NCBI GenBank assembly: GCA_002405565.1
Contig: DHMB01000025.1
Span: 1 to 5,788, forward strand
Direction: 5' to 3'
DNA: 5,788 nucleotides
DNA from: Clostridiales bacterium UBA4653
GTDB lineage: Bacteria > Bacillota > Clostridia > Oscillospirales > CAG-272
The number at the start of each line of letters is the position of its first letter. Position 1 is the stretch's first letter. Under the pieces are notes generated by a model, which did not search any database, was not told the DNA's origin, and saw only the letters and a program-made list of their open reading frames with translations. The position numbers and the translations under genes were made by a program. Shown one piece after another: positions 1 to 5,572 of the stretch.

Positions 1-1113
1 ATGGGCTGGAACTCATGGAACACATTCACAAAGGATATAAACGAACAGCTTATAAAAGAAACGGCTGACGCAATGGTCGACGGCGGATATCTCGCCGCAG
101 GATATGAGTATCTTGTAATCGACGATTGCTGGAGCAAAAAAGAGCGCGACAGAAAAGGCATGCTTGTTGCGGATAAAAAGAAATTCCCGAACGGAATGAA
201 AGCCGTTGCGGACTATGTTCATTCAAAGGGACTGAAATTCGGTATGTATTCCTGCTGCGGCGTCAAGACCTGCGCAGGATACCCCGGCAGCTTCGGTCAC
301 GAATTTGACGACGCGAATTACTTTGCAAGCGTCGGCATAGACCTTCTCAAATATGACAACTGCTATCACCCCGGCAGCCCGAGTTATCAGTCATACAACA
401 GAATGGCTCTTGCTCTTCGTTCAACCGGCAGGGAAATACTTTTCTCCGCCTGCAACTGGGGCAATCAGAACGTCCATGAGTGGGCTCGCTCCGTCGGCGC
501 TCATATGTACAGAACAACAGGCGATATAACAGACACGTTTGAGTCTATAAAGGGCATAGTGACAAAGGAAAAGGATAAATTCTGTTATTCCGCTCCCGGC
601 TGCTTCAACGACCTTGACATGCTTGTCACAGGGCTTTACGGCAAGGGCAACATCGGCTTCGGACAGGGTTGTACTGCGGCAAATTACCGTTATCACTTTG
701 CTATATGGTGCATGCTTTCCTCGCCTCTCATGCTCGGTTGCGACATAAGAAACATCGACGAAGAGACGAAAAAGCTCATCACAAATCCCACGCTCATCTC
801 TATCTGCCGCGATGAGGACGCACGTCCTCCGATAATTGTCGGCGACAACAGAGGTCAGAAGGAAAACTTCTCTCTCTTCAAGCACCTCGCGGACGGCACA
901 TATGCAATCGGCTTCTTCAACGCATATGATGCCGACAAGGACGTCATGATGCCGTACAGCGACATCGGTCTCGACCCGCTCTGCGGCTATGGCTTTGACG
1001 CGACCGACGCTTTCACGGGCGAGCACCTCGGCATATTCAAGGACTTCATCGACATGCACGTTGAGGCGGGCGGATGCAGAGTCGTAACTGCGAAGCTCGT
1101 AAAGGTTAAATGA
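1..1113 (+). CDS. GH27 family alpha-galactosidase-like glycoside hydrolase (5' end possibly truncated)
   Basis: A retaining glycosidase of family GH27, expected to remove terminal alpha-galactose from oligosaccharides such as raffinose or melibiose. The protein opens at once with the family hallmark MGWNSWNTF. The substrate-pocket motif DDCW is at residues 41-44 and TCAGYPGS at 90-97. KYDNC at 117-121 carries the expected nucleophile Asp119, and RTTGDI at 171-176 the expected acid/base Asp175; the 56-residue gap between them fits the family. Residues from about 283 look like the C-terminal beta-sandwich and end normally, so the 3' end is complete. GH27 proteins usually have about 6-12 residues (often ending in PP) before MGWNSW, or a signal peptide. 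The ATG at base 1 may therefore be an internal methionine, with the true start outside the window. No signal peptide is visible, and 14 cysteines suggest a cytoplasmic enzyme. The position equivalent to human Glu203 is Asn152 (CNWG), so beta-L-arabinopyranosidase or related GH27 activity is not excluded. The family call is firm; the exact substrate is inferred. Confidence 0.93.
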   Translation: MGWNSWNTFTKDINEQLIKETADAMVDGGYLAAGYEYLVIDDCWSKKERDRKGMLVADKKKFPNGMKAVADYVHSKGLKFGMYSCCGVKTCAGYPGSFGHEFDDANYFASVGIDLLKYDNCYHPGSPSYQSYNRMALALRSTGREILFSACNWGNQNVHEWARSVGAHMYRTTGDITDTFESIKGIVTKEKDKFCYSAPGCFNDLDMLVTGLYGKGNIGFGQGCTAANYRYHFAIWCMLSSPLMLGCDIRNIDEETKKLITNPTLISICRDEDARPPIIVGDNRGQKENFSLFKHLADGTYAIGFFNAYDADKDVMMPYSDIGLDPLCGYGFDATDAFTGEHLGIFKDFIDMHVEAGGCRVVTAKLVKVK

Positions 1114-1304
1114 GCAACTGCAAAAACTGCGGCGAAAAGCTCACCTGCGACGAGACCGCGCTTTACCGTCGACTGATATACAGGGAAACTCCGGAGGAGG
1201 AGTGTCTTTGCATAAAATGCCTTGCAAAAAAGCTGAAAGTCGACGAAAAGCAGCTTCATGAGAAGATAAAATTCTTCAAAGAAATAGGTTGCACACTATT
1301 TTGA
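1110..1304 (+). CDS. Small cysteine-rich, putative zinc-ribbon protein (64 aa)
   Basis: An unrecognised 64-residue protein. It has two CxxC knuckles, CKNC at residues 4-7 and CIKC at 34-37, plus Cys13, Cys32 and Cys61. The spacing is typical of a four-cysteine zinc ribbon. The part after the second knuckle is charged and likely helical (about residues 38-58), and the protein ends in GCTLF. I have an unverified impression that similar short proteins with a CxxC pair and a GCTLF-like end occur as hypothetical proteins in Clostridia. The start ATG overlaps the stop of the GH27 gene (ATGA at 1110-1113). Only a weak AAAGG precedes it at 1101-1105, four bases away, so translation probably depends on ribosomes finishing the upstream gene. 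An intrinsic terminator follows within about 12 bases, making this the last gene of the unit. Possible roles are a metal-binding regulator or a protein-protein adaptor; nothing in the sequence decides between them. Confidence 0.8.
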   Translation: MSNCKNCGEKLTCDETALYRRLIYRETPEEECLCIKCLAKKLKVDEKQLHEKIKFFKEIGCTLF

Positions 1305-1315
1305 TATAAGCATAC

Positions 1316-1359
1316 AAGCGCTCTTTTCGGCAAATTGCCCAAAGGAGCGTTTTGCTTTT
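1316..1359 (+). terminator. Intrinsic terminator after the GH27/small-protein unit
   Basis: CGCTCTTTT (1319-1327) pairs with AAAGGAGCG (1341-1349) through nine base pairs, one of them a T-G wobble. After a C-C mismatch an inner GGCA/TGCC stem with a three-base AAT loop caps the hairpin. The outer stem can extend by AAG against TTT (1316-1318 with 1350-1352). A T-rich tail, TTTTGCTTTT (1350-1359), follows. The opposite strand lacks a T-run after the stem, so it should act only on the + strand. It separates the glycosidase unit from the transporter operon. Confidence 0.85.
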
Positions 1360-1375
1360 AGTGCAAGTTGACATG

Positions 1376-1392
1376 TTGGCTTAAAAAGCCAA
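1376..1392 (+). other. Small perfect hairpin in the spacer, not a terminator
   Basis: TTGGCT (1376-1381) and AGCCAA (1387-1392) form a perfect six-base inverted repeat around the loop TAAAA. It is followed by A-tracts rather than T-tracts on the + strand, and no T-run follows it on the - strand, so it does not look like a terminator. It lies about 30 bases upstream of the -35 box of the next promoter, a position where an activator or repressor could bind. Its role is unknown. Confidence 0.45.
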
Positions 1393-1421
1393 AAAAATAA
1401 GAAAAAAGTATGAATATTTTA

Positions 1422-1450
1422 TTGATTTTTTACAAACGACGTGATACAAT
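1422..1450 (+). promoter_or_regulatory. Sigma-A-like promoter of the transporter operon
   Basis: A -35 element TTGATT (1422-1427) is separated by exactly 17 bases from a -10 element TACAAT (1445-1450). The TG at 1442-1443 forms an extended -10 (TGATACAAT). The upstream stretch 1381-1421 is very AT-rich with A-tracts, as expected of an UP element. Transcription should begin near 1456-1458, giving a leader of about 45 bases. That is too short for most known riboswitches. Confidence 0.8.
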
Positions 1451-1456
1451 ATACAA

Positions 1457-1471
1457 GGTTAATAACTAACC
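1457..1471 (+). promoter_or_regulatory. Inverted repeat at the predicted transcription start (operator or 5' stem)
   Basis: GGTTA (1457-1461) and TAACC (1467-1471) form a perfect inverted repeat around ATAAC. It begins six bases after the -10 box, so it covers roughly +1 to +15 of the transcript. It could be a repressor operator, or a small stem at the 5' end of the mRNA that slows decay. The rest of the leader, to the ribosome binding site, is A/C-rich and looks unstructured. The symmetry is plain; the function is inferred. Confidence 0.45.
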
Positions 1472-1487
1472 GAAAACAAACAAAAAC

Positions 1488-1492
1488 GGAGG
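1488..1492 (+). promoter_or_regulatory. Ribosome binding site of the BMP lipoprotein gene
   Basis: GGAGG lies ten bases before the ATG at 1503. It supports this start, which also places a lipoprotein signal peptide directly at the N terminus. Confidence 0.85.
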
Positions 1493-1502
1493 CTTCATTC
1501 AA

Positions 1503-2702
1503 ATGAAAAAGTTTATTTCCATCATTTTGGCAGTTGCAATGGCTCTCTGCTGCTTTGTTTTGGTCGGCTGCGGAAAAGACGATCCCGATCCGGAACACAA
1601 GACAGACGCAAAAGTTGCGATGATCACTGACTACGGCGACATCACAGACGAGTCCTTCAACCAGACAACATGGGAAGCTGTTGTAGCTTTCTGCGACGAA
1701 AACAAAATTGAAAAGAAATACTTCAAACCCACAGGCGACAACACAGAATCCCGTGTTGCCATGATCGAAAAGGCTATCAGCGAAGGCTTTGACGTAATCG
1801 TTATGCCCGGATATGCTTTTGCAGGCGCTATCGTTGAGACAGCTCCCAAGAACAAGGACGTTAAGTTCTTCGCTCTTGACGTTGCAAAGGGCGACCTTCT
1901 CGAAGCAGGCGTAACAGCCAAGGGCGAGACGTATGACTACAACCCTGACAACTGGGATCTTTCCAAATATGTTGACATGTCCAACGTTTACTGCGCTATC
2001 TATCAGGAAGAGCTCTGCGGTTATATGGCAGGCTACGCAGCAGTTAAGCTCGGATATACAAAGCTCGGCTTCCTCGGCGGTATGGCAGTTCCCGCAGTTG
2101 TCCGTTACGGTTACGGCTTTGTTCAGGGCGCTGACGCAGCTGCAAAAGAGCTGAACACAACAGTTGCCATCAACTATGTTTACGGCGGTAAGTTCAGCGG
2201 CGACGCGGACATCACGGCAAAGATGGAAACATGGTATCAGGGCGGAACGGAAATCGTATTCGCTTGCGGCGGCGGTATCTATACATCCGCAGCAGAAGCA
2301 GCAAAGAAGTTCAACGGCAAGGTTATCGGCGTTGACGTTGACCAGAAGGCTATCATCGACGGCAAATACGGCGCAGGCATAACAGTTACTTCCGCTATGA
2401 AGGGTCTTGCTCCTACAACGAAGGACACTCTTAAGGACATCATCCTCAACGACAACTGGAAGAATTACGCAGGCAAGATTTCGACTCTCGGACTTATAAG
2501 CGGCGACGACCCCACAGCAAACTACGTTCAGATCCCGATGGATTCCACGCAGTGGGCAGAAGGCAAGTTCACACAGAACGATTATAAGGCTCTTGTCAAG
2601 GCTATGTTCGACGGCACAGTCAAGGTATCCAACTCCAGCGATACGAAGGTTATGCCCACAACAACAAACGCTACAGTTGACAATCAGGGTCAGATAAAGT
2701 AA
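1503..2702 (+). CDS. BMP family ABC transporter substrate-binding lipoprotein
   Basis: The extracellular binding protein of a BMP/PnrA-type ABC importer (family PF02608), which captures nucleosides in characterised members and hands them to the permeases. Residues 1-22 form a lipoprotein signal peptide: MKKF, a hydrophobic core, then the lipobox LVGC with the lipidated Cys23. A short acidic linker follows. Family motifs appear in order: TDYGDITDESFN (42-53), the EELCGYMAGYAA helix (169-180) followed by GFLGGMAVPAVVRYG (189-203), IVFACGGGI (251-259), VIGVDVDQ (274-281) and TSAMKGL (296-302). At 399 residues it is longer than the usual 340-360; extra length includes about residues 139-160 and a Thr/Ser/Asn-rich tail from about 376. 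Its promoter and ribosome binding site are just upstream, and a terminator separates it from its ATPase gene. Isoleucine is coded almost always by ATC, unlike its operon partners, as expected of a highly expressed protein. The closest functional parallel I can name is B. subtilis NupN (YufN). The substrate is inferred; a sugar is possible. Confidence 0.94.
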   Translation: MKKFISIILAVAMALCCFVLVGCGKDDPDPEHKTDAKVAMITDYGDITDESFNQTTWEAVVAFCDENKIEKKYFKPTGDNTESRVAMIEKAISEGFDVIVMPGYAFAGAIVETAPKNKDVKFFALDVAKGDLLEAGVTAKGETYDYNPDNWDLSKYVDMSNVYCAIYQEELCGYMAGYAAVKLGYTKLGFLGGMAVPAVVRYGYGFVQGADAAAKELNTTVAINYVYGGKFSGDADITAKMETWYQGGTEIVFACGGGIYTSAAEAAKKFNGKVIGVDVDQKAIIDGKYGAGITVTSAMKGLAPTTKDTLKDIILNDNWKNYAGKISTLGLISGDDPTANYVQIPMDSTQWAEGKFTQNDYKALVKAMFDGTVKVSNSSDTKVMPTTTNATVDNQGQIK

Positions 2703-2713
2703 TATACTGAACA

Positions 2714-2739
2714 GCATAAAGCATTGACTACCTTTATGT
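2714..2739 (+). other. Stem-loop just after the BMP gene stop codon
   Basis: GCATAAAG (2714-2721) pairs with CTTTATGT (2732-2739) through eight base pairs, one a G-T wobble, around a ten-base loop. It sits 11 bases after the stop codon and before the strong terminator hairpin. No T-run follows. It could help protect the 3' end of the short transcript; this is an inference from position only. Confidence 0.4.
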
Positions 2740-2760
2740 GCGCAGGTACATGAAAAAGAC

Positions 2761-2798
2761 ACGGGGGTGTCAAAAAACACCCCCGTTTGTTTATTATA
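2761..2798 (+). terminator. Strong intrinsic terminator or attenuator between BMP and ATPase genes
   Basis: ACGGGGGTGT (2761-2770) and ACACCCCCGT (2777-2786) form a perfect ten-base-pair GC-rich stem with a six-base loop, CAAAAA. The T-rich stretch TTGTTTATTAT (2787-2797) follows. On the - strand the same stem is followed by TCTTTTT, so it could also stop transcription in that direction. No convincing promoter is seen between it and the ATPase gene. The downstream genes are therefore probably transcribed by partial read-through, which would keep binding protein in excess over membrane complex. Confidence 0.88.
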
Positions 2799-2846
2799 TG
2801 AAGCCTTTTTGATAAAAGAAAAATTTGCTTAAAAGGAGCTGATCCA

Positions 2847-4391
2847 ATGGATACAAAGCAACCATATGCGATTGAAATGCGGAACATAACCAAACGTTTC
2901 CCCGGAATAATCGCAAATGACAACATAACGCTCGGGCTCAGAAGGGGAGAGATTCATGCGCTCCTCGGCGAAAACGGCGCGGGAAAATCGACTCTGATGA
3001 GCGTCCTTTTCGGACTTTATCAGCCCGAGGAAGGAGAAATCTTAAAGGACGGAGTGCCCGTTAAAATAAACGATCCGAACGACGCAAATGCGCTCGGCAT
3101 AGGAATGGTACACCAGCATTTCAAGCTCGTTGAATGTTTTTCCGTTCTTGATAACATAATTCTGGGTGTTGAACCGAACAAATTCGGGTTTATAAAAAAG
3201 AAAGAGGCGCGGGAAAAAGTGCTCGCGCTTTCGGAAAAGTACGGTCTTGCAGTCGATCCGGACGCAAAAATAGAGGATATAACCGTCGGCATGCAGCAGA
3301 GAACGGAAATCCTCAAAATGCTTTATCGCGATAACGAAATACTTATTTTCGACGAGCCGACCGCCGTTCTCACTCCGCAGGAAATCGAAGAGCTCATGCA
3401 GATAATGCGCGGACTCGCAAAAGAGGGAAAATCAATCCTCTTCATCTCTCATAAGCTCAACGAAATCATGGAGGTCGCAGACAGGTGCACTGTTCTGCGC
3501 AGGGGAAAATATATCGGCACGGTCGATATAAAGGATACGACAAAGGAACTGCTTTCGCGGATGATGGTCGGGCGCGACGTCGAGCTTACCGTTCACAAAG
3601 AGGATATGAAACCGGGAGGCGTTGTTCTTTCCGTTGAAAATCTGACAGTCGCGAGCAGGCTCCACAAGAAGGACGCCGTGAAGAATGTTTCGTTTGACGT
3701 CCGCGGCGGGGAGATTGTCTGCATTGCGGGAATTGACGGAAACGGTCAGACCGAGCTTGTCTACGGTATAACGGGACTCGAACACGTAAAGAGCGGAAAG
3801 GTTACGCTCTGCGGCGAGGACATAACCCATTCGTCGATAAGAAAACGCAATACGTCCGGAATGAGCCACATTCCGGAGGACAGACACAAGCACGGGCTTG
3901 TGCTTGACTATTCGCTTGAAGAAAATATGGTTCTTCAGAGATATTTCGAGCCGGAATTCACAAGTAAATTCGGCTTTTTGAAGAAGGACAATATCAGAAA
4001 ATATTCGGAATCGCTGATAGAACAGTTTGACATACGCTCGGGGCAGGGCTCTGTGACCGCGGCAAGAAGTATGTCCGGCGGTAACCAGCAGAAGGCGATA
4101 GTCGCGCGCGAGATAGACAAAAATCCCGAGCTTCTTGTTGCCGTTCAGCCGACAAGAGGTCTTGACGTCGGCGCGATAGAATTTATACACAAAAAGCTCG
4201 TTGAAATACGCAATCAGGGGAAAGCGGTGCTTCTGGTATCTCTTGAGCTTGAAGAGGTTATGAGCGTGCCGGACAGAATTCTCGTCATGTATGAAGGGGA
4301 AATCGTCGGCGAGCTTGACCCGAAAACCACAACGACGGAAGAACTCGGTCTTTATATGGCAGGCGCGAAGAGAGGAGGTCACAAGGCATGA
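2847..4391 (+). CDS. BMP-type ABC transporter ATP-binding protein, two fused nucleotide-binding domains
   Basis: The cytoplasmic energy-coupling subunit of the importer, with two fused ABC domains like B. subtilis NupO (YufO) and the sugar ATPase RbsA; 514 residues is the usual family size. Domain 1 has Walker A GENGAGKST (41-49), Q-loop Gln90, a variant signature TVGMQQR (146-152), Walker B ILIFDE (165-170) and the switch His202. Domain 2 is degenerate: Walker A reads GIDGNGQT (295-302) with Gln301 in place of lysine, the Walker B Asp-Glu pair is Val433-Gln434, and the switch histidine is Leu466. Its signature MSGGNQQ (409-415) is intact. One composite ATP site, domain 1 Walker A with the domain 2 signature, should thus be active. 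An AAGGAG ribosome binding site (2833-2838) eight bases upstream supports the start. The end overlaps the permease 1 start by four bases (ATGA at 4388-4391). Isoleucine is coded mostly by ATA. Confidence 0.95.
   Translation: MDTKQPYAIEMRNITKRFPGIIANDNITLGLRRGEIHALLGENGAGKSTLMSVLFGLYQPEEGEILKDGVPVKINDPNDANALGIGMVHQHFKLVECFSVLDNIILGVEPNKFGFIKKKEAREKVLALSEKYGLAVDPDAKIEDITVGMQQRTEILKMLYRDNEILIFDEPTAVLTPQEIEELMQIMRGLAKEGKSILFISHKLNEIMEVADRCTVLRRGKYIGTVDIKDTTKELLSRMMVGRDVELTVHKEDMKPGGVVLSVENLTVASRLHKKDAVKNVSFDVRGGEIVCIAGIDGNGQTELVYGITGLEHVKSGKVTLCGEDITHSSIRKRNTSGMSHIPEDRHKHGLVLDYSLEENMVLQRYFEPEFTSKFGFLKKDNIRKYSESLIEQFDIRSGQGSVTAARSMSGGNQQKAIVAREIDKNPELLVAVQPTRGLDVGAIEFIHKKLVEIRNQGKAVLLVSLELEEVMSVPDRILVMYEGEIVGELDPKTTTTEELGLYMAGAKRGGHKA
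4373..4379 (+). promoter_or_regulatory. Consensus ribosome binding site of permease 1, inside the ATPase gene
   Basis: AGGAGGT is a full Shine-Dalgarno match placed eight bases before the ATG at 4388. It lies within the last codons of the ATPase gene and fixes the permease start at the ATGA overlap. Confidence 0.85.
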
Positions 4392-5572
4392 ATAAAAAGA
4401 AATCTTTTCTTAAAAGCGAAGGCGGTCAGGCGATAATAGCGTCGCTTATCTGCGTCGTGCTCGGACTTCTCATCGGATTTATCGTGCTTTTGTGCATAAA
4501 TCCTGCGGGCGCGGGAAAAGCGATACTTGACATGGTCAAGAATTTCCTGACATATAAATCGCACTCAATGAGGCTTAAATACTTCGGAAGTACGCTTGTC
4601 AAAACGGCTCCGCTCGTTCTTTGCTCGCTTTCGATACTGTTTTGTTACAAGGTTGGACTTTTCAACATCGGCGCGGCGGGACAGTATGCAATCGGCGCCG
4701 GAATGGCGCTTTATGCGGCGCTCGCATGGAACCTGCCTTGGTGGGTCTGCGTAATAATTGCCGCTCTCGGCGGCGCAGTTCTCGGGACGATAAGCGGCGT
4801 TCTCAAAGCGTATTGCAACGTAAACGAGGTTATCAGCGGAATAATGCTGAACTGGATATCCCTTTACTGCATGAACATGCTTCTCACAAGAGTAAAAGAG
4901 GACACGAGCCCTTATACGAAAAATCTTGCTTCCGTGAACAGAAGCGCGATAATTCCGTCGCTCGGGCTTGATAAGCTCTTCAGCGAAAACAAATATGTCA
5001 CAATCGCAATACCAATTTCAATTCTTGTTGCGATTATTGTCTGGGTGGTGCTTGAAAAGACAAAATTCGGCTATGAGCTGAAAGCAACGGGCTACAACAA
5101 GCATGCCGCGAAATATTGCGGTATGGCAGAGAAGAGAAACATGATAATCACCCTTTCGATAGGCGGTGCAATCGCCGGTCTCGGCGCGGCAATGTTCTAT
5201 CTGACGGGAATCGAGCAGTGGAACTGCAGTCAGTCATCCGTGCCCGCAATGGGCTTCAGCGGTATCGCGGCGGCGTTCCTCGGAGGACTCAGCCCGATAG
5301 GCGCGATATTCTCCTCATATTTCATTCAGCACATAACCGAAGGCGGTGGAATGGTCGACCTCACGGTTTACAGCGCACAGATAGCCGACCTTGTTTCGGC
5401 AATAATCATTTACCTCTGCGGCTTTGTGTTCTTCATGAAGCACGTTATGAAAAAGATTATTGCAAAGAGGGAAGAGGCGGCGGAAAGAGCAGAGGCTGAA
5501 AAAGCCTCGGGCGAAGTCACCTCGGAAAATGTAACAACCGAAGACCGCGAGAAAGGGGGCGACGATAAATGA
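4388..5572 (+). CDS. BMP-type ABC transporter permease 1
   Basis: One of two different membrane subunits forming the translocation channel (BPD_transp_2 superfamily, NupP/YufP-like), 394 residues. Hydrophobic segments suggest eight or nine membrane helices at about 15-36, 73-88, 95-115, 117-138, 148-165, 203-222, 252-274, 284-312 and 330-350. Family motifs include GLFNIGAAGQYAIGA (90-104), NEVISGIMLNW (146-156) and GFSGIAAAFLGGLSPIGAI (289-307). The polar stretch 224-250, resembling GYELKATGYNKHAAKYCGM, is the cytoplasmic loop expected to contact the ATPase. A charged tail of about 44 residues (351-394), rich in Glu, Lys and Arg with no hydrophobic segment, follows the last helix and probably lies in the cytoplasm. 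The start overlaps the ATPase stop and the end overlaps the permease 2 start, both as ATGA, so three subunits are translationally coupled. Substrate specificity is not readable from the sequence; nucleosides are inferred from the family. Confidence 0.93.
   Translation: MNKKKSFLKSEGGQAIIASLICVVLGLLIGFIVLLCINPAGAGKAILDMVKNFLTYKSHSMRLKYFGSTLVKTAPLVLCSLSILFCYKVGLFNIGAAGQYAIGAGMALYAALAWNLPWWVCVIIAALGGAVLGTISGVLKAYCNVNEVISGIMLNWISLYCMNMLLTRVKEDTSPYTKNLASVNRSAIIPSLGLDKLFSENKYVTIAIPISILVAIIVWVVLEKTKFGYELKATGYNKHAAKYCGMAEKRNMIITLSIGGAIAGLGAAMFYLTGIEQWNCSQSSVPAMGFSGIAAAFLGGLSPIGAIFSSYFIQHITEGGGMVDLTVYSAQIADLVSAIIIYLCGFVFFMKHVMKKIIAKREEAAERAEAEKASGEVTSENVTTEDREKGGDDK

Noticed and set aside
421..1059. 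212-codon open frame on the - strand
   Set aside because: Antisense to the GH27 gene, where catalytic motifs support the + strand; the translation resembles no family.
1098..1116. Possible -1 frameshift fusing the glycosidase to the small protein
   Set aside because: The bases before the overlap (GGTTAAATGA) do not form a standard slippery heptamer. The GH27 protein already ends normally, so stop-start coupling explains the overlap.
1368..1373. Perfect TTGACA resembling a -35 box
   Set aside because: No acceptable -10 lies 16-18 bases downstream, where the sequence is an A-tract.
1457..1502. Riboswitch (for example purine-sensing) ahead of the transporter operon
   Set aside because: The leader is only about 45 bases, mostly unstructured and A/C-rich. 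No aptamer or terminator/antiterminator pair fits before the start codon.
1419..2780. Long open frame of 453 codons on the - strand, cysteine- and valine-rich
   Set aside because: It lies almost wholly antisense to the BMP lipoprotein gene, whose family motifs are unambiguous. The translation shows no domain, and its length follows from the codon bias of the real gene.
2787..2816. Possible second promoter before the ATPase gene (TTGTTT with GATAAA)
   Set aside because: The -10 match is poor, spacing is 18 bases, and the -35 candidate is the T-tail of the terminator. It is not strong enough to annotate.
3432..4382. 316-codon open frame on the - strand
   Set aside because: Antisense to the ATPase gene, with no recognisable motif and no ribosome binding site or promoter context.
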